Source: Paenibacillus caui
Lineage (GTDB): Bacteria; Bacillota; Bacilli; Paenibacillales; Paenibacillaceae
DNA length: 56,746 bases
Assembly: GCF_019904135.1 (NCBI RefSeq)
Contig: NZ_JAIOGQ010000030.1
Coordinates: 1 to 56,746 of the forward strand
Reading direction: 5' to 3'
In this document: positions 7,942 to 16,019 of the stretch, in pieces
Layout: every line of letters starts with the position of its first letter
Numbering within the stretch: the stretch's first letter is position 1
Notes under the pieces: generated by a model
Seen by the model: only the letters and a program-made list of their open reading frames with translations
Databases searched by the model: none
Told to the model about the DNA's origin: nothing
Program-made: the position numbers and the translations under genes

Positions 7942-8607
7942 CTATTTGCCGTAAAGCTTCAAAGCTTTTGCCGCTTCCGACCTGCTTGTTCCTTCCCTGC
8001 CGTTTCCGCTCTTGCGAAATTTGGCCGTGTAATACCTGGCAAGCTCTACGGTTCTGATCCATTCAGCCGGTTCAACAACATAGGAGACCGATTGCACGGA
8101 GAGATTCGGATCCTCCCCCAGCACGTTCTTCAATACGGCCAGCGGGAGCTGTCTTTGAAAGTCCGCCTCTACAGTACGTCTCATCACACCATGCGAATAA
8201 GTCATTTTCCCTTCGATGGATTCAGGCAATTCGAGACTGGTTTGCCCCAGCTTTTTTAACGGGAGCGAATCGTTCCCTGTTCCGTCAGCGGGCAAATTCA
8301 GAACTGTAGGCCCGGTTTCGTCAGACCAACCGAAGATGGCTTGAAGCATTCCGTCATCACTTAACCTCCAGTACAAGCTGTCGTGTACTCCTCCCTCGTA
8401 CGCACCCGTCCTTGAATTCCGATGGCTGTTATCCCATGAATACGATGTCCTCTCCGCTGCGACAGCTGCAGCCTGACCCAATAAGGCGTTCTGATACAAA
8501 TACATGCAAAAGAACAGCAGCACAAGTATGGCCAAGAACACCCCGGGAAGCACGAAAGCAGCTTCGAGCGTATAAGCGCCTTCCTCATCCTTGTATAAAG
8601 ATTTCAT
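7942..8607 (-). CDS. TadE-like pseudopilin
   Basis: 221 residues with the prepilin site DEEG|AYTLEAAFVLPGVFLA (Glu at +5) and one N-terminal transmembrane helix of about 22 residues, then a soluble domain. This matches the TadE family of Flp-pilus pseudopilins processed by TadV. The start ATG overlaps the end of the Flp gene by four bases (ATGA), indicating translational coupling. It is the sixth gene of the operon. Confidence 0.85.
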   Translation of the reverse strand: MKSLYKDEEGAYTLEAAFVLPGVFLAILVLLFFCMYLYQNALLGQAAAVAAERTSYSWDNSHRNSRTGAYEGGVHDSLYWRLSDDGMLQAIFGWSDETGPTVLNLPADGTGNDSLPLKKLGQTSLELPESIEGKMTYSHGVMRRTVEADFQRQLPLAVLKNVLGEDPNLSVQSVSYVVEPAEWIRTVELARYYTAKFRKSGNGREGTSRSEAAKALKLYGK

Positions 8608-8798
8608 TTGTCATCCATAAATTTCTCGGTTTTGCTCTTTGCTTTGCCAAGCAGGCTTTCAATAATATCCTTGAGCTTGTCCCGAAAAATGATGGCGATA
8701 ATAACAATAACCGCAATAATCAAAATCATCTCCAGCATGCCAAGCCCATCCTCGTTCTTCCGAAAATTTCCCACCTTGCTTTTAAGCTGCATCAACAT
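8604..8798 (-). CDS. Flp-type major pilin (Flp1-like)
   Basis: 64 residues: a short basic leader (MLMQLKSKVGNFRKNEDG), a cleavage site G|LGMLEMILII with Glu at +5, a 20-residue hydrophobic helix and a Lys-rich amphipathic tail. This is the size and form of Flp1-like pilins, the structural subunit of the Tad pilus. The gene sits between tadC and a tadE-like gene, and the peptidase that would process it is four genes downstream. A single copy is present. Confidence 0.88.
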   Translation of the reverse strand: MLMQLKSKVGNFRKNEDGLGMLEMILIIAVIVIIAIIFRDKLKDIIESLLGKAKSKTEKFMDDK

Positions 8799-8824
8799 TG
8801 TTTACCTCCTCATCACTTGCATAG

Positions 8825-9703
8825 TTAAAAACTCATGATCATAAACGCCGGAGTGCCAACGAGCACCAACACTACGATAAACAGCAGCAGCATGGGAAGC
8901 AAAAGCTTGGATGATGCCTGTTCCCCGCGTGTCCGGCTTACCGACTTGCGCTTCTCCCACAGTGATCGGGACAATTCGCGGAGAGCCAGCGTGAAGTCGC
9001 TTCCTCCTCTCCTGTAGTTCAACATGACCGCCGTGGAAAAAGAAGCCACTTCCTGAATGCCGCATCTTCTGCTGAATCCTTCCAATGCTTGTCCGAATGA
9101 ATAGCCTCCTTCACATTCGGCCATCATTTTGGCTAATTCCTGATAAAGCGGATGGCTTATATCCTTTCTGTGGGACAAACAATGCTTGAACGCCTGCTGC
9201 ACCGTTTCACCTGCGCCTACCAGCAGCATGATCTTGTTAAGCAGCTCGGGAAGCTCAATGATGATCTCCTGTTCGCGCTGGCGGACTTTACCGCGCAGAT
9301 CGCCAATCAAACCTATCGGCAGCAAAATGGAGAGAATACACCCTATTACAATTCCGGAAGGGTCACCTTCCATTAACAAAGAGAGCAGGCATCCAGCCAT
9401 AAGCAGCAGATACATATATGAAAAAATCTCGGCAAGAAAGAGCGTCACCAGCTCTCCGCCAATCCTTTCCCCATGCAGCCTCCGAAGCAGACGTCCCAGC
9501 TTGAACACCACCATCGGGAAACGCCGGACAACCTTGAGGGTTTCAAGCATAAACAGCATCGGCGGAGCGGCTTTCTGGAGCCTCAGCCCGTCCATTTTCA
9601 ATCCCGTTAATTTCTTGTACCGACCTTTGGATAAATAGAACAGACAACCCCATATTGCAGATAGAACAATAAAGAACGCTCCGTACCCAACGGCCACATC
9701 CAC
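8825..9703 (-). CDS. tadC: TadC-like type II secretion F-domain membrane protein
   Basis: 292 residues, the second of two T2SSF proteins in the operon. The N-terminal and C-terminal hydrophobic helices flank the T2SSF core, which carries LPELLNKIMLLVGAGETVQQAF and SFGQALEGFSRRCGIQEVA and ends in a Pro-Met-Leu-rich helix. TadB and TadC form the inner-membrane platform that couples the TadA/CpaF ATPase to pilin assembly. It begins six bases after tadB. The TadB/TadC order is inferred from position. Confidence 0.88.
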   Translation of the reverse strand: MDVAVGYGAFFIVLSAIWGCLFYLSKGRYKKLTGLKMDGLRLQKAAPPMLFMLETLKVVRRFPMVVFKLGRLLRRLHGERIGGELVTLFLAEIFSYMYLLLMAGCLLSLLMEGDPSGIVIGCILSILLPIGLIGDLRGKVRQREQEIIIELPELLNKIMLLVGAGETVQQAFKHCLSHRKDISHPLYQELAKMMAECEGGYSFGQALEGFSRRCGIQEVASFSTAVMLNYRRGGSDFTLALRELSRSLWEKRKSVSRTRGEQASSKLLLPMLLLFIVVLVLVGTPAFMIMSF

Positions 9704-9709
9704 AGCCTC

Positions 9710-10534
9710 CTATACCCGGATATTCATAATCTTGTTAATCAGCCAGAAGCATAAGCCGAACAGAAGAAGAGCAATTCCCGAAATCAACAGCCCGGTTCCG
9801 CTGTATAAAGGACTCATATAATCGGGAGAAGACAGGTTCATAAAGATCAGGAAGAATAGCGGAGCCGCAAGCATAAGCTTTGATTCCATCCTTTTCTGCG
9901 CCAGGAGTACGCCAATCTCCATGGTGATTTCCATTTTCTCGCCGATCATGGTTGAAGTTCTCCGAATGACCTCCACCAGATCCCCGCCGGTACGTTTGCA
10001 GGCCTGGAACACATCGGCAAAATTCCCAATATCTTCATGGGCAGCCCTCCGGCTAAAATCCTGCAGCGCTTCTTCAATGGCCTGTCCGTATTCAAGACGG
10101 GCACAGATAATATTCAATTCCAGAATCATGTCTGTATTGCCGTCAGGGTAAAGGAAACGCAGATCATTAACCGCTTCGCGAAATCCGTTCTCCACAGATC
10201 GGCCAGCTGCGAGCGAGCTCGACAAGGAATACAGCATCTGCTTGAACTGCATGCCGAGCGCAGCCCTCCTTCTAGCGAGCAGATAACGGCTCCATATCCC
10301 CGGTGCCCAGCCTGCTCCCAATACCAGCAATGATGCCAGATACCATGTGTGAAAAAAGACGTAGCCGATTGCTCCCAGCAGAGCCGCTCCAACCATTACA
10401 CTGGCTGTCTTTTGCCTTGGCGTAAGGTGAATCACGGTGTAGTCGGGCAGCGCATTTCCTGAAAGAGACCCGGCAGTTCGCGGCTTGCGGGCTTTCACCC
10501 GTTTCTTGGGATAGACGCCTCCAAGCAATGTCAT
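9710..10534 (-). CDS. tadB: TadB-like type II secretion F-domain membrane protein
   Basis: 274 residues with a basic N-terminus (YPKKRVKARKPRTAG), a helical pair near residues 45-80 and a T2SSF core: FKQMLYSLSSSLAAGRSVENGFREAV, then FADVFQACKRTGGDLVEVIRR, typical of TadB. Two C-terminal transmembrane helices follow. It is part of the pilus assembly platform and lies five bases after cpaF. The start ATG has GTGAGGTGA before it. Confidence 0.88.
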   Translation of the reverse strand: MTLLGGVYPKKRVKARKPRTAGSLSGNALPDYTVIHLTPRQKTASVMVGAALLGAIGYVFFHTWYLASLLVLGAGWAPGIWSRYLLARRRAALGMQFKQMLYSLSSSLAAGRSVENGFREAVNDLRFLYPDGNTDMILELNIICARLEYGQAIEEALQDFSRRAAHEDIGNFADVFQACKRTGGDLVEVIRRTSTMIGEKMEITMEIGVLLAQKRMESKLMLAAPLFFLIFMNLSSPDYMSPLYSGTGLLISGIALLLFGLCFWLINKIMNIRV

Positions 10535-10539
10535 TCACC

Positions 10540-11775
10540 TCACTTACTTCCAAATTCGCCCATGCCGGCCATTTCCAGCTTGACTCTATGAATCAGTTCA
10601 TTTCCTGTGCTTACAAGCTGCCCTTTCACTTTGCATTCCGACTCCCCTTCCTCCCGAAAAATATACATCGGATTAAGCACCACCTCCCCATGAATCAAGT
10701 CCGCTACCTCCGATATTTCGGTCACCCGTCTCGAACGGTCTCTGAGCCTTGATAAATGCACAAAAATATCAATCGCCGAGCTGATCTGCTTTCGTACAAC
10801 CTGAACGGGCAAATCGGCGCCGCTCAGCACCATCGTTTCCAAACGGCTGATCATGTCCGCCGTGCTGTTGGCATGGCCAGTTGACAAGCTTCCATCGTGC
10901 CCGGTATTCATGGCCTGAAGCATATCCAAAGCCTCTGCTCCGCGAACTTCGCCCACCACAATCCGGTTGGGGCGCATCCGCAGCGAGGTCCGGATCAAGT
11001 CCCTGACCGTAATTTCTCCCCGGCCTTCCGTATTTGCGTTTCTGGTCTCGAGTGAAACGAGATTGGGGACGGTCACAATTTGCAGCTCCGCAGAGTCTTC
11101 AATAGTGATGATCCGCTCGTCCGGCGGAATATACTGGGACAGCGCGTTGAGAAATGTCGTCTTGCCCGACCCCGTTCCGCCGCTGATGAATATGTTGTAC
11201 TTGCTTCGAACCAGATTCTGAAGAAACAGCGCCGCTTCACCGCTTAAGCTTCCCATCCCGATCATGTCCTCCATGCTTAAGGGCTTCTCCGGGAACTTGC
11301 GGATCGTTATTGTCGGACCTTTCAGCGCTACCGGCGGCAGCACGATATTGACACGCGACCCGTCCTTCAGCCTGGCGTCGACAATGGGCGATGATTCGTT
11401 AACGACCCGGTTAACGCCGGAAACAATAGATTGAATAATATCTTCAAGGCGCTCCCTCGATTCAAACTGCACACCCAGCCTTTCAACCCGTCCTTCCCGC
11501 TCGACAAATATTTCCTCATGGCTGTTGATCATTATTTCACTGATCCGCCGGTCTTCGACCAACGGCTGCAGCACATCCAGCCCGCGAAAAGAATCGAACA
11601 TGCGGCGCACAAGCCTTCGTTTCTCGGCGGCTGTGCTGTTGGCCACATCCTGCTCCTGCAGCATCCGCCGTTCAATAAATGCAAGCAGTTCTTCATCGGA
11701 AAGCGGCGTGGTCATATTGAGCCCTGCGCGAATTTCGCTTCGAAGCGCTGCCAGACGTTCCTCCGTCATATTCAT
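10540..11775 (-). CDS. cpaF: Pilus assembly ATPase CpaF/TadA
   Basis: About 411 residues from ATG 11775. The ATG overlaps the stop of the upstream gene as ATGA and follows an AAGGAG site, so the longer upstream frame is rejected. The protein has the N-terminal all-helical/NTD region, EFVEREGRVERLGVQF-like contacts, Walker A GGTGSGKTTFLNAL near residue 200, the Asp box IITIEDSAELQ, the His box region and RMRPNRIVVGEVRGAEALDM. It is a hexameric secretion ATPase of the GspE/VirB11 superfamily that powers Flp pilus assembly. Confidence 0.94.
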   Translation of the reverse strand: MNMTEERLAALRSEIRAGLNMTTPLSDEELLAFIERRMLQEQDVANSTAAEKRRLVRRMFDSFRGLDVLQPLVEDRRISEIMINSHEEIFVEREGRVERLGVQFESRERLEDIIQSIVSGVNRVVNESSPIVDARLKDGSRVNIVLPPVALKGPTITIRKFPEKPLSMEDMIGMGSLSGEAALFLQNLVRSKYNIFISGGTGSGKTTFLNALSQYIPPDERIITIEDSAELQIVTVPNLVSLETRNANTEGRGEITVRDLIRTSLRMRPNRIVVGEVRGAEALDMLQAMNTGHDGSLSTGHANSTADMISRLETMVLSGADLPVQVVRKQISSAIDIFVHLSRLRDRSRRVTEISEVADLIHGEVVLNPMYIFREEGESECKVKGQLVSTGNELIHRVKLEMAGMGEFGSK

Positions 11776-12905
11776 ACGCTCCTTGCCAACCGGCCTGATT
11801 CCGCAAATAGATGACGGCACAGCTTCAACATATCGCGCCGAAACAGCGGCGTATCGGACAACATTCTGGCTCTGCCTGCCTGCTTCCATTCCGGAATGTA
11901 GGAAAGCGTAAGCGCTGGAGCCATTTCCGGGCGCGGTACAGGGCACATCAGCGATCCGCTGTAACGGTTCGATACAAACACCGTCTTCTTCATCAGGACC
12001 GAGTAAAATGCGGGCGCGCTTTTCTCCAGAAACTCAAGAAACGCTGCCGACTTATCCAGGGCATCTTCATCATCCGTTAGCAGCCATACCAGTTTGTCGC
12101 ACCTTTCAAGCACCCCTTCAGAGCGTCCGTCCGGATACGGATCGGTTTCCGCAACAATGAGATCATAGCCGCCGCTAGCCGCAATATAATCGATCAGGCG
12201 GGTCGTATCCTGCTTGTCCATCTCCAGCAGTTCCCGAACGTTAGATACGGGAAGGAACATATCGGCCTGAATCAGCGAATGCCTCACTGCATAATGGGCT
12301 ACCGGTGCATCCGGCAGCTTGTTTCTTTCCATTGCTGCCTTTATGTCATACAGAAGCTTCGCAAAGCCATCCTCTCCATTTCCGCCTGCAAGAGGATATG
12401 GCTTTCGAAACGTCTCCAGATTGAGATAAAATACTTTCGCCCCTTCTGTTCCCAGTTGCTTTGCGAGATGCATGGCTACCGTTGTTTTCCCGCATCCTCC
12501 GGCTGCGGAATATACCCCAATAACAGGAGCCTCGGACGCTTTCCCGCTTCTAACGGCCGCTTCTGGCGCCAGTGCATGCTCAAGCAACCCTTCCAGCAGT
12601 TCGGGCAGAGGCTGGTATTTGCGCTGCACAGGGCCTTCGACCGCTTCCTTGCCACTTTCGCTGAGACAAACCCAGGGCAGCCCTTTATTTCCATCACCGC
12701 TGGCCATCCATGGAGACAGAAACGACATCTCGGCAGCAACTACATCTGCCGGGTTTGCCCCGCTGCTTACATGCTTCAGAAACGCTTCTGGCTTACTGAA
12801 TGCCGTAATTTGAATCCGGCGATTGAATTCACTGCTGCGGACAAAGTCCAGAAGTGCTTCAACATATTGCTGGTCTTCAACGGCCAGCACAATCCGTACA
12901 GCCAC
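11772..12905 (-). CDS. cpaE: CpaE-like P-loop ATPase of the Tad operon
   Basis: About 377 residues if the GTG at 12905 is the start. An open frame runs on to 13034, but it would pass through a perfect terminator hairpin (12940-12976). GGAAAGGG stands 12 bases before GTG 12905, and RIVLAVEDQQYVEALLDFVR just after it looks like the N-terminus of the receiver-like domain. The ParA/MinD-type ATPase domain follows: deviant Walker A VYSAAGGCGKTTVAMHLA, then KVFYLNLETF and YDLIVAETD. CpaE proteins place the pilus machine in the cell. It is first in the operon and translationally coupled to cpaF. Confidence 0.88.
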   Translation of the reverse strand: MAVRIVLAVEDQQYVEALLDFVRSSEFNRRIQITAFSKPEAFLKHVSSGANPADVVAAEMSFLSPWMASGDGNKGLPWVCLSESGKEAVEGPVQRKYQPLPELLEGLLEHALAPEAAVRSGKASEAPVIGVYSAAGGCGKTTVAMHLAKQLGTEGAKVFYLNLETFRKPYPLAGGNGEDGFAKLLYDIKAAMERNKLPDAPVAHYAVRHSLIQADMFLPVSNVRELLEMDKQDTTRLIDYIAASGGYDLIVAETDPYPDGRSEGVLERCDKLVWLLTDDEDALDKSAAFLEFLEKSAPAFYSVLMKKTVFVSNRYSGSLMCPVPRPEMAPALTLSYIPEWKQAGRARMLSDTPLFRRDMLKLCRHLFAESGRLARSV

Positions 12906-12933
12906 CGCATGATCGCACCCTTTCCAGGAACGC

Positions 12934-12976
12934 AAAAAAGCACCGTCAAAAACCGAAATTCGGTTCTTGACGGTGC
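12934..12976 (-). terminator. Perfect intrinsic terminator in the tad leader
   Basis: On the minus strand GCACCGTCAAgAACCGAA pairs with TTCGGTTtTTGACGGTGC and is followed at once by TTTTTT. It lies only 29 bases before the first tad start codon. A promoter-like TTGTCA/TATTCT pair with 17-base spacing is upstream at 13009-13037, so the hairpin would sit in the 5' leader as an attenuator. It could instead end the DCC-family transcript. Confidence 0.75.
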
Positions 12977-13008
12977 TTCCGTCCGCATTCCTAATATTTA
13001 CAATTAGA

Positions 13009-13037
13009 ATATCATAATCCGGTCCGTTTGACAAGCA
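13009..13037 (-). promoter_or_regulatory. Candidate sigma-A promoter for the tad operon
   Basis: On the minus strand TTGTCA and TATTCT are separated by 17 bases. It is the only promoter-like pair I could see between the upstream gene's stop (13061) and the first tad gene. The call is weak because the -10 deviates from TATAAT. Confidence 0.35.
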
Positions 13038-13060
13038 CTAAACCCACCTAAACGGCTGGT

Positions 13061-13519
13061 TCAATTTTCGTCACCGGAATCCGGGGCTTGACAGCGGTTC
13101 TCGTCCTTTTCATCCAGAAAGCGACCGCGAATATCTTCTGTTGGGACGAGACAGGTCTCGTCTCTGCCGAACCAGCGGTATCTGCGGTCTGCAATGTAAC
13201 GATAAACCCGGTCTCTAATCAATCGCGGAACCAAAATGAAGGCCGCCGCAAGCTTCCAAGGCCATGAAAGCCGCCGCGCGATGCGAAGCGCAGCATCGGA
13301 GCGCAAATAGCAGCATCCCCGTTCGATCAGCACGACCGATTCCATCCCTTTTTGAAGAGGAACGCGGAAATCCGTCAGCAGCTTCTACCCAATGTCCGAT
13401 TGCAGCGGCGCAAATTTGAAATACCCTGTGGGATCGCGCCGGATGATAAATTTCGTTAATCCCTGGCACAAATGACAAACGCCATCAACAAGCACTATAG
13501 CACCGTCATTACTTTTCAT
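13061..13519 (-). pseudogene. DCC-family (DUF393) gene broken by an amber codon
   Basis: From ATG 13519, with a GGAGGGA site before it, the frame gives the family start AIVLVDGVCHLCQGLTKFII. This contains the thioredoxin-like DGVCxLC motif of the DCC thiol-disulfide oxidoreductase family. It continues FKFAPLQSDIG, then a TAG at 13385-13387, and goes on in the same frame as KLLTDFRVPLQKGMESVVLIERG and the family's C-terminal RYRWFGRDETC. A single CAG-to-TAG change explains the break, as Gln is usual there. The total, about 152 codons, is normal for the family. Alternatives are a sequencing error or suppression. Confidence 0.85.
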
Positions 13520-13626
13520 CCAATCCCTCCGGACAAGGCGATTAACTAACTTCTTATATTAAAAAAGAAAAAAACGCAGGAGACCGCTCCCACGCTTATC
13601 TTAACACGTAATCTAATTGCCCATGC

Positions 13627-13917
13627 TTATTCGCCTAGAGCTTTTTCAAACCAGTGTCCTTCTTCGATCTGCTGTCCAATATTATCTGCAAAGCTTTCCA
13701 TGCATCTGCAAATAAAATCTTTTCGGCAAACCGGACAAGGGTTTTTCTGCAAGCGGCTGATGTTAGTAAGCTGCCACTTAGGGAAACGGTTGTAGAACAC
13801 ACGGCACTCCGAACCGTCGGCCAAATGAACAATAAATTCGTACAATCCTTCTTTTTCATTGCTGCCGGCCTTAATGACGTTGTCAACGCTCGGTTTGTAG
13901 GACATCTTCTTCATCAC
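13627..13917 (-). CDS. Small Cys-rich protein of unknown function
   Basis: Up to 96 residues. The start may be GTG 13917, ATG 13914 or ATG 13905. A beta-rich first half (GLYEFIVHLADGSECRVFYNRF) is followed by a compact cysteine cluster, CPVCRKDFICRC, which could bind zinc, and an acidic C-terminus. I do not recognise the family. It is monocistronic on the minus strand between the broken DCC gene and the mntH promoter region, with no link to either. Confidence 0.7.
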   Translation of the reverse strand: MMKKMSYKPSVDNVIKAGSNEKEGLYEFIVHLADGSECRVFYNRFPKWQLTNISRLQKNPCPVCRKDFICRCMESFADNIGQQIEEGHWFEKALGE

Positions 13918-13919
13918 CC

Positions 13920-14228
13920 GTTATGTTTAATTTGTTCATTTTCCTTTTTTAGTACTTAGACATATTAATGAATTTTAGGCAGCCTGTCAACTTGAATATG
14001 AAGCGAACTGATTTCAATCGGAACGGGTTCAAATCGGTGGAACGTTTCAAAGAGCTGTTCCGGATTCGTGCCTCGGCCTCCGAACCGCCCAGAATTCGAA
14101 TACGTTTGGGATGTCAAAATTGTTTAAATTGCATACATTAGGTTTACGCCGATACCTTTAATAGTCTGAATCCAAAAAAACATATACTAGATCAACTAAA
14201 AAATTTAAATAAAAAAGCGTTTGCACCA
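13920..14228. other. Intergenic stretch before mntH, possible gene remnant
   Basis: No convincing gene. On the minus strand, 13965 to about 14127 is an open frame without a good start or ribosome site that contains GGRGTNPEQLFE, a string resembling the GGxGTNPEQLF motif of Ohr/OsmC proteins. The residues around it do not follow that family, so it is at most a degraded remnant. The right part is AT-rich promoter DNA. Confidence 0.3.
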
Positions 14229-14230
14229 AA

Positions 14231-14267
14231 AAGTTTCCCTAGACAAAAATTATTGTAGATGTACAAT
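14231..14267 (+). promoter_or_regulatory. mntH promoter with MntR-like operator
   Basis: The reverse complement of 14231-14250 reads ATTTTTGTCTAGGGAAACTT, close to the MntR box known from Bacillus subtilis mntH (TTTGCatnAGGGAAACTT). It overlaps a TAGACA -35-like hexamer (14240-14245). A TACAAT -10 lies at 14262-14267 with a 16-base spacer. Manganese-dependent repression by an MntR encoded elsewhere is inferred. Confidence 0.55.
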
Positions 14268-14312
14268 AAGACTGAAAGTAAAATTTCCATGCAGAACTAA
14301 AGGGTGATATTC

Positions 14313-15668
14313 ATGAATGATGCATATGAAAATAACAACTCTCGTTTGAACGGCTGGAGATTGGATACGGCCCAGACTTCGCCTTCATTGCCTGAATCCC
14401 ATCGTTCGCTGCGGATTCCCACAACAGGCTCCAACCTTAAGAAATTTTTGGCTTTTGTAGGCCCAGGTTATATGGTAGCCGTCGGTTACATGGATCCCGG
14501 CAATTGGGCGACAGACATTGAAGGGGGTTCCCGGTTCGGCTATACCCTTCTGTCCGTTATCCTGATCTCCAATCTGATGGCGATTCTGCTGCAATTTCTT
14601 GCGGGAAAGCTAGGCATCGTTACTGGGAAGGATCTAGCGCAGGCCTGCAGAAGCCATTATTCCAAACCGGTTTCTTTTTCACTCTGGATTCTGTGCGAGC
14701 TGGCCATTACCGCTACGGATCTGGCCGAGGTTATCGGCTCGGCCATTGCGCTCCATCTTCTGTTCGGGTTGCCTCTGATCTATGGGGTGCTGATTACCGC
14801 AGTCGATGTCCTATTAGTCCTGCTTCTGCAGCATAAAGGCTTCAAATCACTGGAAATATTCGTGATCGTCCTAATCGCTACCATCGGCATTTGCTTTGGA
14901 GTCGATTTGTTCCTGGCCAAACCCGAAATGAGCAGCGTCCTGGCAGGTTATGTCCCGAATACAGAACTGATCACAAATCCCGCCATGCTCTACATTGCGA
15001 TCGGCATTCTTGGCGCAACGGTTATGCCGCATAATCTCTATCTGCATTCATCCATTGTCCAAACGAGACGGTATGATCAGTCGATTCAAGGGAAACGCCA
15101 GGCTATCAAGTTTATGACCTGGGACTCCACCATTGCCCTTACCCTTGCCCTGCTGATCAACTCCGCTATTTTGATCGTGTCTGCGGCAACTTTTCACATG
15201 GCGGGAATGACCACCGTTTCGGATATCGGAGATGCCTATAACCTGCTTACCCCGCTTGTCGGGACTACGCTGGGCAGCATCGTGTTTGCCATCGCCCTTC
15301 TTGCCTCCGGCCAGAACTCGACACTGACGGGCACATTAGCCGGGCAGATCGTCATGGAGGGATTTGTGAACATTCGTCTGCAGCCTTGGCTGCGCCGATT
15401 GATTACCCGGTTGATTGCCATCATTCCGGCAGTTATTGTAACCGCCCTATATGGAGAAGGCGGCATCCAGGACTTGCTCGTATTCAGCCAGGTCGTATTG
15501 TCCCTGCAGCTTCCGTTCGCAGTTGTACCTTTGATCCGGTTTACAAGCGACAAAACCAAAATGGGGGCTTTCGCCAACAAGCTCTGGATCAATGTACTGG
15601 CCTGGTTCATCGCGACAGTTATCATTCTGCTCAATGTATTTCTGATCATCCAAACGCTGACATCCTGA
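14313..15668 (+). CDS. mntH: Manganese/divalent metal NRAMP transporter MntH
   Basis: About 451 residues and 11 transmembrane helices, the normal size for bacterial NRAMP. The metal-binding motif of helix 1 is intact in [15 protein letters not shown] (the DPGN motif). Helix 6 carries [17 protein letters not shown] with the MPH motif. These residues give Mn(II)/H+ symport in the family. ATG 14313 is chosen because AAAGGGTGA lies before it; an upstream in-frame codon at 14304 would leave no room. A strong terminator follows the stop, and an MntR-like box lies over the promoter. Confidence 0.95.
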   Translation: MNDAYENNNSRLNGWRLDTAQTSPSLPESHRSLRIPTTGSNLKKFLAFVGPGYMVAVGYMDPGNWATDIEGGSRFGYTLLSVILISNLMAILLQFLAGKLGIVTGKDLAQACRSHYSKPVSFSLWILCELAITATDLAEVIGSAIALHLLFGLPLIYGVLITAVDVLLVLLLQHKGFKSLEIFVIVLIATIGICFGVDLFLAKPEMSSVLAGYVPNTELITNPAMLYIAIGILGATVMPHNLYLHSSIVQTRRYDQSIQGKRQAIKFMTWDSTIALTLALLINSAILIVSAATFHMAGMTTVSDIGDAYNLLTPLVGTTLGSIVFAIALLASGQNSTLTGTLAGQIVMEGFVNIRLQPWLRRLITRLIAIIPAVIVTALYGEGGIQDLLVFSQVVLSLQLPFAVVPLIRFTSDKTKMGAFANKLWINVLAWFIATVIILLNVFLIIQTLTS

Positions 15669-15675
15669 GCATACT

Positions 15676-15715
15676 AAAACAGGCCCTCCCGGTTGAATCC
15701 GGAAGGGCCTGTTTT
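15676..15715 (+). terminator. mntH terminator
   Basis: AAAACAGGCCCT pairs with AGGGCCTGTTTT around a 16-base interior. The hairpin is nearly symmetrical and could also act on the minus strand. Confidence 0.85.
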
Positions 15716-15740
15716 GCTGTTTATTTTGAAAAAAAGAAAC

Positions 15741-15765
15741 AAAAAACGATCCAATCCGGATCGTT
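15741..15765 (-). terminator. Terminator of the original tRNA-Leu transcript
   Basis: On the minus strand AACGATCC and GGATCGTT form a stem followed by TTTTTTG. It lies just beyond the displaced 3' half of tRNA-Leu, which fits its being the tRNA gene's own terminator, separated from it by the island. Confidence 0.65.
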
Positions 15766-15789
15766 CCTTCTTCGCTCTAATAGTAGAAA

Positions 15790-15845
15790 TGCGGTAGAGA
15801 GGACTCGAACCTCCAGGGCGTAAGCCCACTACCCCCTCAAGGTAG
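15790..15845 (-). repeat. Partial tRNA-Leu(GAG): island attachment repeat (left)
   Basis: 56 bases match the 3' half of the intact tRNA-Leu at 24284-24366, from the discriminator base through the acceptor, T and variable arms to the anticodon stem, with one base missing (CCAGGGCG for CCACGGGCG) and a G/A change at 15842. The 5' half is absent. A displaced 3' tRNA fragment in the same orientation as the intact gene is what integration by a tyrosine recombinase leaves. Confidence 0.8.
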
Positions 15846-15881
15846 TGGGCTAGTTTGGATCAATTCAGATTAATTATGACA

Positions 15882-15907
15882 AAGCCCGTTGTAGCGGGCT
15901 TTTTGTA
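15882..15907 (+). terminator. Terminator-like hairpin inside the island's left end
   Basis: AAAGCCCG and CGGGCTTT pair around TTGTAG, followed by a T-rich tail. There is no plus-strand gene upstream apart from the tRNA fragment, so it is probably a leftover from the element. Confidence 0.6.
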
Positions 15908-15958
15908 TTTGTTCATGTGTTCTAATACGGTTAATTATAATGGCTGTTGTTGAATTTG

Positions 15959-15978
15959 GTCAACAATTCGTCAACAAA
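15959..15978 (+). repeat. 20-base direct repeat, left copy
   Basis: gtcaacaattcgtcaacaaa occurs here and at 24172-24191 in the same direction. It is itself two GTCAACAA units with an 11-base period, which suits an integrase arm-type site. In one frame both copies read QQFVNK, so they could instead be the last codons of decayed phage-type integrase genes. Confidence 0.7.
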
Positions 15979-16019
15979 ATAATTATAAAACCGATCACCC
16001 TAGGCAAGAATGATTAAAA

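Noticed and set aside
12906..13034. 43-residue N-terminal extension of the CpaE-like protein
   Set aside because: It would be translated through a perfect terminator hairpin, and a better start (GTG 12905) with a ribosome site follows.
13215..13478. An 87-residue minus-strand open frame overlapping the DCC-family pseudogene
   Set aside because: It is in another phase; the correct phase reads the family motif DGVCHLC and continues past an amber codon.
13965..14127. Open frame with an Ohr-like string GGRGTNPEQLF
   Set aside because: No start or ribosome site, and flanking residues do not fit Ohr/OsmC. Kept only as a possible remnant.
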